Positions 14,401 to 27,545 of a stretch of 64,000 bases of DNA are shown here, one piece after another. A model generated the notes under the pieces. The model was not told where the DNA came from. It searched no databases and was given only the letters and a program-made list of their open reading frames with translations. Position 1 is the first letter of the stretch. Each line of letters begins with the position of its first letter. Origin of the DNA: Latrodectus hesperus (taxonomy: Eukaryota > Arthropoda > Arachnida > Araneae > Theridiidae). The position numbers were made by a program, and so were the translations under genes. The stretch is taken from the NCBI GenBank assembly GCA_037975125.1, contig CM075857.1:94916214-94980213 (forward strand), given 5' to 3'.

Positions 14401-14485
14401 TGCTATCATTGGAAAGCAATAGGTTTCAGAAGAGAAAACACCCTTTTCTTGATATCTAAACTGTAGCAGACTCGATACTCGATGT
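11436..14485. other. AT-rich noncoding interval
   Basis: Very A/T-rich. The hairpin MITE at 12264-12416 and a B-box-like GGTTCGATTCC near 14199 are the only structured items noticed. No coding sequence recognised. Confidence 0.5.
12264..12416. mobile_element. Hairpin MITE-like inverted repeat, about 70-bp arms
   Basis: Arm 12264-12332 is complementary to arm 12349-12416 around a 16-bp loop. The inner 23 bp are perfect (for example TTTGACGATTGTTTAAATTA against its complement) and the outer parts imperfect. There is no coding capacity. This resembles a foldback miniature transposon. The superfamily cannot be assigned because the ends grade into A/T-rich DNA. Confidence 0.65.
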
Positions 14486-14489
14486 GTTA

Positions 14490-14613
14490 TTGTTTTTACT
14501 TATGACACTTAGACAAGCCAAGCTTATTATTCCCTTGGCTATGCGAGTTTATGTCAATAGGGTGCGTCTTTCATTTAACCAAAGCACCACGAAGGTGAAA
14601 GTACGACTTTGCT
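14490..14613 (-). repeat. SINE family B, 5'-truncated copy
   Basis: Contains the tail-side half of the family: the plus strand reads acttatgacacttagacaag at 14504 through gtgaaagtacgactttgctc at 14595. It stops where the full copies continue into gaggcacctt. The (CAA)n tail is degenerate. Confidence 0.8.
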
Positions 14614-15430
14614 CTAAACTCCTCCGATAGATGGCAGCACCAGAAGATTCCCTCCCTCAATTTTGACATTGATATGAAGTGGGGGAAATTTTATCCAGGC
14701 CATTACATCCACAGTAACTGCTCAACGACCGACCACAGGACTTTCTATTCCACAGATTTAAAGAGCACGTATATCGCACTCGATGTAATCGAGAACTGTC
14801 TTGTTGACAGGATCTGCACATTAAATGTTTCATTAAGTTCTATCTTTCTGCAATGATGAGGATAATCTTGGAGGGAATAAAGCTGGCTTAGATGTCAACC
14901 TCTTCAACTGATCATGGCTAAATATTTACAAGGTGGTTGGCTTTGTTTAGCTGTTTTAATCACCAAAAAAAACAGAAGCTTAAAATTGATTCATTGAATT
15001 GTAAGCAGTTGTCTAAGGTAATAGTGGCCTGGTAGCGAAAAGTTTCATACTCTTGACCAAGTTATAGCGGGTTTTATACCAGACCCAGCCGAAGAATCAT
15101 CAATCTACTAATTTATGTATTTTTAAAGTTTCATAAGATTTAAGGATTTAATGTTCCGCCCGAAAAGCTGCATGGTATGAAGAGATTTTCATTTTGGTGT
15201 CAAGCTTCATCGTTTGATAGAGATTTAAAACAACAATGTGACTTATCGTGTTTTCTCTCTTTTTAGGTGGAAAGAATATTCAAATAAAAATGTATTGGAA
15301 TTAATAATAATCTAATTTTTTTAATGTTTTGTAAAAAATAATCTAGTTTGAAAATATATTTATAAATATGGAAAGACATTTCCTAACGTTTTCCTTTCAT
15401 AGATAAATTTTAAGAATTATTAAAGCAAAT
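14614..15430. other. Noncoding interval with SINE-like block
   Basis: 14614-14860 is GC-richer, with a 60-codon open frame that resembles nothing I know. 15023-15090 has a TGGTAGCGAAAAG A-box-like motif, a GGGTTTTATACC B-box-like motif and the gacccagccga block shared with 1258-1272. No gene recognised. Confidence 0.45.
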
Positions 15431-15442
15431 ATAATAATTGCT

Positions 15443-15840
15443 AGAGCTCCAGTGGCTCAGTAGCTTCACGCCGCTTCCCGTAAGCTCAGCAGAATGAAGT
15501 ATCATTTGCCGCGGGCAGTGGTTAGGAGGGTGACCACGGTGTAATCTTCTTCACTGGGTTGCTGGAACTCTGTGGGTTGGGGACGTGTCCACGTTAATCT
15601 GTGACGTCTAAAGTCCTTCCGCTGGTGTGGCGTGAATGTGGAGAGGAGGGTGCCAGCTCAGGTGTGGCCTCGTCACCTGACCGTGGTTCAAAATGACGAG
15701 GCACCTTAATAGAGCAAAGTCGTACTTTCACCTTCATGGTGCTCTGATCCAAACGAAAGACGCTCTCTCTTGACTTAATTCGAACTGCCAATGGCATAGC
15801 GAGCTTGGCTTGTCCAAGTGTCATAAACAACAACATAATA
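15443..15840 (+). repeat. SINE family B, full-length plus-strand copy with TSD
   Basis: Reads head to tail on the plus strand: AGAGCTCCAGTGGCTCAGTAGC head, body with tggtgtggcgtgaatgtgg, a B-box-like GTGGTTCAAAATG near 15682, tail-side agcgagcttggcttgtccaa, then a short (CAA)n tail. A 12-bp duplication, ATAATAATTGCT, lies at 15431-15442 and 15841-15852. Short open frames across it are artefacts of its higher GC. Confidence 0.87.
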
Positions 15841-15852
15841 ATAATAATTGCT

Positions 15853-17555
15853 TCAACAAAATGAAATGTAAGTAATATTTATTATTGCTCAACAAGTTAG
15901 ACAAAATCAAATGCAAATATTACAATAAGAATGCACATCAACGTGTATATCATTCAATACATTTGTGAGTTTATTTGTATTTATTTCTTTCACAAAGAAC
16001 TTTAGCCTTTTTTTAAATTCATGATAGTCTATTTTATTCACTTAAATACGGTTCATAGACTCGTTCTCTCTCACTCTCTTTTTCCTTATCTCATTTTCAA
16101 GGAATAAGGCTCTTTCACAAACAGAAAAAAAATAAAATTTAATAATTTATATTAACACGGTTTGGCTTATATTTATCTTTTATCGAATCAATCGATCTGA
16201 AATATGGCACTTTTCTGCGTCAATATTTTGTCATTGAGAATAACTTTTTCCTTATCAGACGATTTTCTAATGTTGCCAATTGCTGTAAATAAAATCAATA
16301 AATAACGTTTTTCGATAAAAAGCGAGGAAAGCGACTCAAAATAAATCGTATGCTGGGTATTAATGGCCTATAAAAAGCGATTACAACTAATACAGAGTTC
16401 TTTTTTCAGATACACTTGGAAGATCTTCAAGATATTAAGTAATTCTTTTTGTCGTAAATTGGAGGAAAACTCCCTTTTCCGGTTAACTGTCACAGTAGAA
16501 AACATTTCCGCGGGAAAAGTCTACACTAAAAATAGTAATTTGCACGCAACAGAGCCACACGACAAAACAGTAGCACAGCTACATACGTTGCCAGAGTCAG
16601 AAAGGAAATTCACATAAAAGAAACGATTTGCATATTGCTTATATAATCCGAACGGAACTAAGTTTTATTTACTGGAATTCTTAAGGAAACTAAAATCATT
16701 TTCATTCTATTTACTTCTTTTTTTTCCTTTTGGGAACGATTTTAATCGGATGTACTTACATAGACGTTAAAGGAAAATGTTTATTCGTTTAGTTCCCTGA
16801 AATTTTTTATGCATGTTTAAACAGTGTTTTAACAATGTATGTTTGTTAGAAAAACATCTTTAAGCCAAATAAAAGAAATTGACAAAAATTCAGTATCGAT
16901 AAAAGTAGAATGTAAAACGTACATGATACATTTAATGCATAAACAGCCTTACTATTTTTGTTTTGTTGATTAATTTACATTTTATTGTTCATTAAAGGGA
17001 ATTTAACACAGTTTTGAATTACCAAAGTTTTGCAGTGCAATATGTAACAGTAAATATTTATATGAAACTTGATTTTTTCCACAATTCACTTAAATGAATT
17101 GTTTCTATATGGTTGAACTAAATGAATTGTTTCTCAGTTTATTTCAACTGAGAGTTAAGTTTTTCGTGATAAAAAAAATTCTAGTTTAAATTTATATTAA
17201 TAAATAAAAAATTTAACTGCTGTTTCTAAAGTTTTTTGGATGGCAACCGAGTGTCTAAACAATGGAATACTTAATGTTAGCAATATCAATTACTGTTATA
17301 TGCATTTGGATCAAAATGTTAATCAAAAGAATACTTTTAAAAAGTAAAACATGTATATACAAAAATTCCTATTTCTTTTTTATCAAGTTATTGTTCGTTG
17401 TTCTATGCACGATTTCCAAGTTTAGTAAAGCTGTTGGAGAATATTTTGCAATTTTTTTCTAAGATAATCTAAGTTATCTACCATTTGTTAACTCTTAAAG
17501 AACAACCTAACATCTGCGAGCTGTTGTAAAACGTTTAAGCATTCATTTTAAACCG
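15853..17555. other. Noncoding interval
   Basis: A/T-rich. 16363-16617 has an 84-codon open frame without recognisable domain or signal, and 16320-16620 is somewhat less A/T-rich than its surroundings. A host exon cannot be excluded but nothing positive supports one. Confidence 0.4.
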
Positions 17556-17570
17556 TCTTTTTGAAAAACT

Positions 17571-17970
17571 GTTGTTGTGTTGTTGTTGTTGTTACTTATG
17601 ACATTTGGACAAGCCAAGCTCGCTTTTGCCGTTGGCAGTGCGAATTAAGTCAATAAAAAGCGTCTTTCATTTGGATCAGAGCACCACGAAGGTGAAAGTA
17701 CGACTTTGCTCTTTTTTAAGGTGCCTCGTCATTTTGAACCACGGTCAGGTGACGAGGCCACACCTGAGCTGGCACCCTCCTCTCCACACCAGCGGAAGGA
17801 CTTTGGACGTCACAGATTAAAGTGGACACGTCCCCAACCCACGGAGCTCCAGCATCCCAGTGAAGGAGAGTACACCGTGGTCACCCTCCCAACCACTGCC
17901 CGCGGCAAATGATGCTTCACTTTGCTGAGCTTACGGGAAGCGGCGTGAAGCTACTGAGCCACTGGAGCTC
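17571..17970 (-). repeat. SINE family B, full length with 15-bp TSD
   Basis: A minus-strand copy with a (CAA)n tail seen as (TTG)n at 17571-17592. It is flanked by TCTTTTTGAAAAACT at 17556-17570 and 17969-17983; the first two TSD bases overlap the element's own ctc end. A small internal deletion removes the tccacgcc block present in other copies. Confidence 0.88.
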
Positions 17971-18179
17971 TTTTTGAAAAACTTAATAATACAGTTGGAA
18001 CAAAAGTTTATTTAGGTATCCCTTGATTTTTTTAGCGAATTTTTTTGCCGCCAATATAAGCGTTAAAATGTGAATAACAAAATGTAACCCTAAAATTACG
18101 TTAATTAAAACGATGAAAATATCGTGGTTACCAGAATTCGAATTTTATTGCCAATATTTATTACCAATTTTTGCCAAAC

Positions 18180-18366
18180 TAAGGAGTACCCACTTCCACT
18201 CCGAACTCTATAGTTGGTTATATTTTTATTTTGGTGCGGAGTCAAAGAAAGGACAAAGACAGGATAGATAGAGAGAGAAAGTACATCCATGCCTGAACCG
18301 GGATTCGAACCCAGGACCTCCCTATCCGCAGTCAGGAACACTGACCACTAGACAGAGTGGGCGGCC
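18180..18366 (-). repeat. SINE family A with internal deletion
   Basis: The minus-strand head is intact (GGTTCGAATCC at 18301-18311, GTGGTCAGTG near 18344-18353). About 70 bp of body between the ggtgcggagtc and aaagaaagg blocks (18231-18250) are missing compared with the other copies. The tail-side region is diverged and no TSD was found. Confidence 0.75.
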
Positions 18367-20702
18367 TTAATGCCCAGTAAAAAGATGCAAATAATCACCT
18401 CTTCTCCCCGGCCCCAAATATAATGCCAGCAGCAAGTGATGCTTGACTTTGGTCTTATGTTGGGAACCAACGCAAATCAATCATCGTTTGAGCAAAAGAC
18501 ATGAACAGTTTACTTTCTGACTATAAAGTTTATATTGTCATTTTCTGCCCATTGAATCTCGTGAAACCCATTGAATCTGCCATTGAATCTCGTGGTCTCA
18601 ACATGGTTAAATAAAAAAAAAACAGGGTTCTTAGAAAGGAAAGGTACTAAGTTTGATTCAGATTAATGTTTCCTTTTATTGTGTTTAGTAATTAACTTCG
18701 GTTGTGTGTGTGTGTGTGTGCTAATTATTACCTCTTAGCTCATAAGCCTAATTTGCAATAGTTTTTATAGTCTTTTTTTACTACTTTAAATTATGCAATT
18801 TCTAAGAATTTATCATAAAGAAATACCAGTAATTCTTTTGAAAGATATCATATCTTTTTTTAATCACATTCCCAAATATTTCAAAAGAACAGTAATTACT
18901 TTCGATAATTGAATTCATTTTAGCTCACATTATAATTCATAGAAATAACATTATTAAAATATTCATGTTAGCTTTGAAGATCTCAAGAAAATGAAATAAC
19001 TTGAATAACAAACAACCTTTTCGAAAATTAGGAAAATATTCTAACAAAAATAAAACATTAAAGTATATAGTTAACTAGTATTATCAATTATTTTATGCCA
19101 AAAATAATTTTTTTCAACAACATATTGAACAGAATGTAATATTTCAATAACAATTTATGCATTTTTGTTAATTAATATTCCTCCATTTTGGATACATCCG
19201 CTTTTAATTAGAAAAGGCTCCAACTCACTTGAAGAAAGGCCTATAATAAAAGATATTTATTTTGCAAATTAATGAATAAGTTATAATAAATATATTACTT
19301 TTTCCATATAGATGAATGATTACTTTTCACCACCTTTATTTTTACGTACAGCTCTCTCTTCATTTAATAAGAATTTTTCTCTCTAAAGAAAATAGATGGG
19401 GAATTATATATATTAAGTAAACAAAATTCTTATGCGCATTAGTTTTAGTTGACTTGATTAATTAATTAATTCAATATCTTTCCTAATTTTTTGTAATTTT
19501 TCTTCGAGAAAAATCTTGTTTCAGATTATAGTTAAGCTCATTTATTTCTCTCTTTTGAATAATTAAATAATTTTTTTCGGTGTGAATTATTCAGTGATAT
19601 ATATAAAACCTCAGATTTATAAAGTTTTCTAGATTTAAATGTTTTGTAAAAGATTTGAAACTTTTAAATATTGTTTCCTAGATTTCTTCAAAGAAATCAA
19701 TATTAAAACAGATTTGCATTTCATTTCAATGTTTATTTTATAAATTTTTTTACATTAACCAAATAGCTTTAACTGCATGAACAGTAGCTTTCGAATAATT
19801 TTATTTTAATTAATTTTATTTTAGTTAATTAAATTATTTTATTTTTTATTGGTAAAATAGTCATAAGAATCGCTAAAAAATTACAAAGAAATTATAAAAA
19901 ATAAATTATTAAAGTGTTTTTACGAAGAATAATTTCAGTTAAATTTGTAAATTATATTAAAAAGCAATAAACAAAATTATTATAAACTTTTATCTATGCA
20001 TCTTTTGGGTAAACCTCTATTAATTAAAGCAACTTGATTCCGTTTCCGGTATATATTTAAAATCCTGTCAACCCGGAAAAACTTTTTCCCTAAATAACAT
20101 GAGTTTTCGCCCACAATCGAAATTTATAAGCCAAATCATGGTTTTCATTTTGATTCGATTTTAGATATAAAATACTCCCAAAACAAATTAGACGCCAAAC
20201 AACATGATTTTTTTATTTTTAATAGAAAGTTATAAGACAGACACATGGCTATTATTTTCATAAACTTTCTTTTCTCAAAAGTTATTTCTCTGATTTTATA
20301 CCAAACAAAATGATAATTAAAAAACAATTAAATTTACAAATTTAAGACTTTAATTCTAAATACAATTTTTATATTACTATTTATTAATTTTGTAAGCTTC
20401 TTGGTAATTTTATTTTTGATTGAATTCCGTACGAAAAATCTAAATAAATGAGAAATTAAGTGTTCGCACGAATACATCATAAAGAAGTTTTTGTTTAAGA
20501 AAAATTCGGATTCACTTAATTTAGTTTTAAAAAAATGAAAAACAAAAAACAAAAAAATAATAATATCGGAAAGGAATTTTGAAATATAATAAGGTATAAG
20601 AAACACTTCTTTATTAAATTATATTAAATGATTATAAAGATTTCAAAAAATATTTATCATATTTTAAGAATGTTTAATAATTTCATCATTATAAAAGATT
20701 TG
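18367..20702. other. AT-rich noncoding interval
   Basis: 18560-18600 contains three short direct repeats of cccattgaatct/gccattgaatct, and 18703-18720 is a short (TG)n run. The rest to 20700 is strongly A/T-rich without recognisable features. Confidence 0.5.
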
Positions 20703-20863
20703 AATCGTCCTTGCCAATTTAAATTAACCATAAAGTTGATGTTTTGTCTTGTCTTGCTTTCTCTACTGCTAAACATTTTCAAAAGTTAAATAAAAAAAGA
20801 AGAGATTTTCTTAAAGGATTCATTTTAAGAAATAAAGTAATAAATAATAATTAGAACTTATAA

Positions 20864-21136
20864 TGTTGTTGTTGTTGTCGTGTGCCAGCCAGGCTGGCAA
20901 CATGGGGTGCGCTGCTCCACTTTTCCAACTGAACCCTATTTTGGTATGAAGTCCGACTTCCTCAGTACACACATGACATAGGGACCCGTTTATAGGGTAG
21001 GCAACCATTCGTGCAAAGAAAGGACAAAGACAGAATAGACAGAGAGAGGAAATACATCCATGCCCGAACCGGGATTCGAACCCAGGACCTCCCTATCCGC
21101 AGTCAGGCACTCTGACCACTACACAGTGTAGGCGGC
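20864..21136 (-). repeat. SINE family A, full length
   Basis: Minus-strand copy: (CAA)n tail at 20864-20878, ccagccaggctggcaacatg body block at 20883, ccctataaacgg complement near 20990, B box GGTTCGAATCC (complement at 21071-21081) and head near 21110-21136. No clear target duplication, perhaps because the flanks have diverged. Confidence 0.87.
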
Positions 21137-21407
21137 AAGTGTTCTATTTCGGAAACAATATCGCTTAAGATTTGAAAACTAATCATTTAAAACTACTAAT
21201 ACTTTTCCTGATTTTGAAAATTCTTTCATACGAAAAAAATTATAGTTAAAAAATACTTCTTTATTACTAGTAAAAGTCATGAATGGATTTTTTCTCTTCC
21301 CCGACGACACTCGGACATTCTTCCCCTTGTTGATAGTCGCTTAAAGAATGCGATTGGAAGGCAGGCAGCAAATTTGTCGACAAGTCGGATTTAATGACAT
21401 GTCGGAC

Positions 21408-21444
21408 GTAAGATAACGTAGATGAAACGTTATCTTACGTCACG
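21408..21444. promoter_or_regulatory. Palindrome with ACGT/CRE-like arms in repeat R
   Basis: GACGTAAGATAACGT and its exact complement ACGTTATCTTACGTC are separated by 7 bases. The arms contain TTACGTC/GACGTAA, close to a CRE/ATF-type site. Whether it binds anything is unknown; it could equally be a structural feature of a mobile element. Confidence 0.5.
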
Positions 21445-21489
21445 TATGTTTTAAGCCAATGAGAATTGTAATAAAGTGAAGAGTAATCA

Positions 21490-24400
21490 TCTTCTCAACT
21501 TGAATGAAAGAAACAACCACTTCATGGTAAAAAATTTGGATCCCACCTATTTTGAAATTAAATAGTGACTACTATATTGCTGTTTTTTTTTTTTAATTTT
21601 TTGATTCATGTAAAAATTTTTAAAAAAAATAGCATTAGCTATTTTTATAAGAATAATATTAGCTATTAAAATAATAAAATTAATTTTTTAGTTATTTTTA
21701 TAAATAAGTAGTGCCACAACGTTTTTAATCGTATATGTTTTAAAATACTTCTTAAAATATTCATTTAAAAATTTTTTTTAATTTTTTTATAGTTCTCAAT
21801 AAATATACATTAGAGAACAATATGAAACTGTTTAATGCTAATTCGGTGGAATTTTCATGGTCACAAGGAAATTTACACATAAACCTGATTTCCGTATTAT
21901 TTTGGTAAGATTTCAATTTTTATTATATTAATTTATGTGACGAGATAACGTGAGAAAGCAAACAATTTCTAAATACTTGAAAGACTTGTGACTAATTCAA
22001 ATAAAAACTTGTACCATCTCTTAAAGAAGAACACTAAAACTATTGACAACCAAACACTATGTTGTCAAGTAAATACTTCTCTTAAGTTCTCAGTGTTTTT
22101 TTTTTCTTTCAAAAGCGCGCATTGTAAAAAAAATAAATAAATAAAAATCAAGGTTATGATAAAAAAAAAAAAAAGAGGGCGCCGTATGGAACCTTAAATC
22201 GACCCTGATGGTGAGGGTCTTTCAAAATCACTAAATGAAATATTGGTATGTTATTAACCAACATTTCTCAACACGTCTATTAGGCGGAAAGCTTTACCTG
22301 AAAACATAAGTACGGTACTGCTACCCCCCTTTTTCAGTCGTCTGTCATATGGGGGGGGAGGGTGGAATCTTAAATGTTTGCTGTTCCTTTTCATTATTTA
22401 TTTGATCTGCTCGACCCACTTGCAGCTGAGGTTGAAGGTCGTAGGGCCCTCCGAAGGGTTCGGCTTCTTTAAGGGTGCCCGACTACCAGTTCCTTTGTGC
22501 GAATCGTCTGACACTTGCGATTGGTGGCATGGTCAACCCAGATTTACGCTTGGCTGAATCTACCGCGCTGGCCTACCCTTCTAGTACGAGATAATTCACG
22601 GTAAACATTTTTCCGAGAAACACTGCATTCAATGGTTGCACTGAATGCACAGCGGGGGTTGCCAAGAAAAAGAAATTCCTTCTGGTTGTCTTACCACATT
22701 TCATTCTTACTTCTCTAGGCATGAAAATTCCGCCAAATGAATGGAAGAAAGAATTTTGATTATGTGACCACCCGCTTTTTCACTTATCAGAGATTCTACT
22801 CAGAGACAACACCGTCTAGCGGGAAAAAATCTAACTACTAATGGAGTTGTACGCATAATTTGTTTTTGTTTAGACGAAATTTTACACAGAAATAAGTGTT
22901 TATTACATATAAATCATTCAGAATACTTTGAATCTTGAAAAAATTCGAATCTTTTCCATCACTCTAATAGTTTAAAAATAATTGGCCAACACACTTTTTT
23001 CGAAATGGTGGTTTAAGCTTCGATGTTAACCACAATGTTTATTAAAAATACATAAATAAATTAAAATTTATTAGTTGAAAATTCATGTTAATATTTTTAT
23101 TGAAATTATATTGATAAAATGCATAGCACCAATGCTAACAGACGAAAACTGATTGCGTTTTCTTAACAAATTAATTTAATATATGCTTGTAAATCTAATC
23201 TTAATATCAGAGCCTTAAAAACTGTAAGCTTATATAACAAGTAACTTTCTGAAGAACGAATTTTTCTTAGGCTTCTTATTCATTTTATAGTTAAAAAAAA
23301 AAGACTTTCTCTTTTATCCTAATCAATTTTTCAAAAAAAATCCTCGTTTATGAATCGACATAGTCATTCTAGAGATAATAAATAGAAATACTTTGTTTCA
23401 AAAGTGTATTGTAATGAGAAAGCTTTATAAGTCCAATTTTTTCCCATTTTCAAACTTTAAAATTATGTTCGTTAAACAATATAAAATAACAAAATGCTTC
23501 AAATTGCAACAATATACTGACATTATGTAGTTCCTAATAGGTTAAATTTCTTCATTCCTAAATGTTTTACAAAAGCAAATACGCTAAAGATTTAATAAGA
23601 AATTATAATGTCTATTTTTGATGGAATTTATAATTAAATACTTTTGAACTTGTCACTAAAATAGTAGGAAAAACTATATTACTTAAATGAAATCACATAA
23701 GATTCAAATTTCTGAGTAAAGAAATGTTTCTTTCAATGAGTTGAATCAAAAACAAATGATTTAGTTAATGGATTTAATAATACAATGGTAAATTTAAAAT
23801 AATTTAAGAAAAATCGTAAAACCATTTTTTTTCGTATTGCTTATATCATAACTTCAAATGTTAATCTAACTACGACAGGAAATTTTTTAAAAATCTAATT
23901 TGGTGGTATCATGGGATAAAAACCTCGTGGTCCAATTATAATATATAAAATGAATATATAAAATCCATATATAAAATGAATCCGTAGTTAAGTTGATAAT
24001 CCGTTTCTATTCTTTTGAGAGTTTACGAAATTAATAGAAATAACGAAATAACGATTGATTATGAAATAACGGTTCATTATATAAATTTTACGAAATTACG
24101 GTTCGTATCACTCTATGATGTGAAAATGGAATATTTTAAGATGAAAATACAATATAACACCCTAGGTGTCACTTTTTTTGAATTTTACCAAATTAATAAC
24201 AAAAATTTACGAGATAATGGTTTATTAAACTTAACGAAATTATCACACATCATTTTATCAATAGTCGATGAAAACGAAATATTTTAAGCTGAAAGAACAA
24301 TATCGTAAGATTTGAGGCGTTATTTTTTTGTCAATTAAAATTTCCATTCCATAACAGGAAAATTAAATTTTAAATTAAACTATAAATTAGAAATCTGAGT

Positions 24401-24986
24401 TGATTGGCTGAGTTGAGAAGCATCGTAGCATTCAAAGTGATTGTAACGATCAATGGCACAATTTTTATAGCCTCTTTATGTTAAAGATTTCACGTTTATT
24501 CCTAAAATTTCCTTTAAAATGAAAGTAGTCTATGTGAGAAGTATTTGTCATTCCATGGATTCTCTAAATTCATAAGGCTTCCAGAATTTCCATATAAACA
24601 TTTAGGATTCATATCTCTTAGTGGTAGAATCGCGAATACAAATTAAGAAGTTGCTTTATTAAAAAATTAACTGCTTTCTTTTAACTAAAGTTAAAAAAAT
24701 ATGTTTACAAAATTAATACTCGTATAAATATCAAATAAAAATGTAGTGGAACAGAATTAAGCAAATCTGTAGGATTACGATAAAAATGTATATATATCAA
24801 ATTCTGAAAACTGAACAATTTAGAACATGTACTTCAATCTAATATCTAATTAGATTGCTAAAAAGCTGTAAGTTTATCGTCTACCATTCAAATATAGATT
24901 TATATTTATTTTTTCTAGAAATTCATTCAGTTTGTTTAAAATTGCCAAAACAATTACAAGAACATCACAAAATGTTTTATTTCGAT

Positions 24987-24988
<2 letters not shown>
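21490..24988. other. Noncoding interval with GC island
   Basis: 22160-22840 is clearly richer in G+C than its surroundings and includes homopolymer runs (A14 near 22160, G9 near 22350); no gene recognised. 24050-24335 appears to be a diverged tandem duplication of about 165 bp: blocks such as aaatattttaag and cgaaatta recur in order. Otherwise A/T-rich. Confidence 0.45.

Positions 24989-24989
<1 letters not shown>

Positions 24990-25021
<32 letters not shown>
24990..25021. repeat. (TA)n microsatellite left of SINE C
   Basis: Pure TA dinucleotides abutting the ctaaa-repeat tail of SINE C. Confidence 0.9.
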
Positions 25022-25475
<454 letters not shown>

Positions 25476-25477
25476 TT

Positions 25478-27028
25478 TTTAAATAGTAAATCTGATAAAC
25501 TAAAAAAAAAGAATGATTACTGCATTTTTATTTTCAAAGAAAAATGTGCAAAATAACTGCTTGTTCATGTTACGCCTATGTTCTAATTATAGGAATATTT
25601 TTTGTTTAACGTTTTTCCAAAGTTTACTTCTAAAAACATTCTAAAATCTATTATGTAGAAAAAAGGCAACATTTCAGAAAGTTATGAGAGAAAATGCTAT
25701 AAATGCGTAAAAAAATCTTAACAAGTTACAATTCGTTTGTTTTAACGTTAGCCCCGAGTGAGTATCAAATTTTTTAGTATATATTGATACATCAACATAG
25801 AACATTTGGTTGTATGGATAAGAAATTCACTGTAAAAAATATAAGTCAAAGTCATGAGGAAGAGAAAAACTAGATGGCTGGTTTCTTTTTCATCGTGAAT
25901 GCTTCCTCTCTTAAAAAACAGAGCCAATCCTTTCTCTGTGTCACTGCTTTCTCGCCAAGTGCCAATCGCCAAGATTTACGTCCAGACGAATCTGTTTGAC
26001 AGACAATGTATTTCCAAGATCTTCCACAACAAAGCAGGCCCTGACCTCGATAGCTCCATCAGGCTTTAGGCCTAGTTTTCACTTTCCAGACAGTGAAGTA
26101 AACAACTCGAAAACGTGAGAAAAAAAGAACACTTTTTTCCTTGTTCAATCTTTTTTCATCCTTTCCCTTTTAACTTTGTCTTTCTTCTAGGCCATTACAG
26201 GAGGGAAAATTTTTCAAGTCCCTTGTGCTCTTATGAGTGGAATGCTTTCTGTTGATTTTATAAAAAAATATATATGTCTATATATATATATAATAAATAG
26301 TTACAATTTGTCTTTCGCGTGAAAAATAAAAATTAAAAAATAAAAATCTTGCCTGTGATCTATAGCAGGAAGCACTGAAATAAATGATTTCCTCTTCAAA
26401 TTTTACTCAAAAAGGAATCTTTAACAGTAAATGTAAACACTCTAATGACCAGATTGCTACAGCAATTTTATGAACGTGGTCTGTTATTTAATTTCGGTAA
26501 TAAAGGCATCTGTTGACCTTATTTTTATTTTTAATTTGCCCTAATTTTTTTAAGATCAAGAAACGAAGCTCACATTTTTTGTTATCAATATGTAACAATT
26601 TAAGGAAAACTTGATTAAAAATTTAAAAAAAAATATTGAAACATAAATAATGGTATGCATATTTAAGAAATCTAAACAATGTTTACATTTTAAAATAAAC
26701 ACATTACATAGCATTATGCATAAACTTTTATTATATAAAATTCTAGGAAATTACAAAATTTAACCGGAAGTGATGAAATTATTATTTTTTTGGAAGATTT
26801 TCAATTAAAACAAGTAATTTATTGAAAAAATAAGTACATAAATTATTAGAAATACTTGCAATTTTTTGTAGTTTATTTTATTCAGTGAAGAAATAGTTAT
26901 TTTTTTAATTAGATGATTATATGTATACATATATAGTATAAGGGTATAAATTTTTATTGCAAATATATTTTAACTACAAAATTTCTATTTACAATACTTG
27001 TTTATAAACAACATTTTTCATTTTGTTA
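25478..27028. other. Noncoding interval with GC-richer island
   Basis: 25850-26130 is less A/T-rich and lacks recognisable repeats or domains; it could be a conserved noncoding segment or an unrecognised exon. A short TA run is at 26269-26292. The rest is A/T-rich. Confidence 0.4.
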
Positions 27029-27410
27029 TTATGTGCATATATGTATAAATTTTTGGAATTTCCTACAAGAGAGCAAATTACGTGTGGTTGACCGTGAGAG
27101 AAGCAGGGTGAATTGAATGTTGATATCGCAATATTTTATAGTTTGACCTTTGTTAATTGTAAAACTATAAGCTAATTTAATTACAAATTGCAGTCTTTTG
27201 AAATAAAATGGCAATTCAGCAGCAATCAATGGTATTCTGGGGATAAATAATGTGTGTTCTATGTCCTTTCCAGTTATAAGTTCGGCTTCGATGATGTTTT
27301 TCGATAGGTATTCGATCTTCAGCCTTGTTCCATAACATAGTTTTGGTAAGTTGAGATTTTTGAGTAGTATGACCGGAGATCCAATTTTCATTCAAAGGCA
27401 ATGTACATGC
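27029..27410 (-). pseudogene. Helitron/Pif1-like helicase C-terminal remnant
   Basis: Minus-strand frame of about 120 codons. It starts MKIGSPVILLKNLN, continues LCYGTRLKIEYLSKNIIEAE, FIPRIPLIAAELPFYFKRLQ, then AYSFTINKGQT, and ends in a scrambled tail. This order (KxGxPVxLLxNL, CNGTRL-like, IPRI, FKRLQFP-like, TINKSQGQT-like) is the C-terminal part of Pif1-type helicases encoded by Helitron Rep/Helicase proteins. The TINK motif lacks the usual SQ and the frame shifts afterwards, so it is dead. No Rep domain and no helicase N-terminal half (Walker motifs) are present, and the canonical Helitron TC/CTRR ends were not located. An upstream heat-shock-element cluster lies on the 5' side. Confidence 0.75.
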
Positions 27411-27545
27411 ATATTTCCAAATAATTTAAAAATTCTGTAGAGAATTCTGACTCTTTCTTCAACGTTTATCATCGGGCAGGTCGGTTTATTATTTCCCTAC
27501 CAATAGATTGCTAAACCAATACAAAAAAGGCTCCAAATAGTACAC

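Larger units (their letters stand above)
20703..21485 (+). repeat. Dispersed repeat R, copy 2, split by a SINE
   Basis: The left part (20703-20863) matches 6618 onward and the right part (about 21290-21485) matches 6800-6980, including gtcgacaagtcg at 21377-21388 and ccaatgagaattgtaataaagtg near 21456. A SINE A (20864-21136) sits between them. This copy carries a near-perfect hairpin at 21408-21444. Confidence 0.6.
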
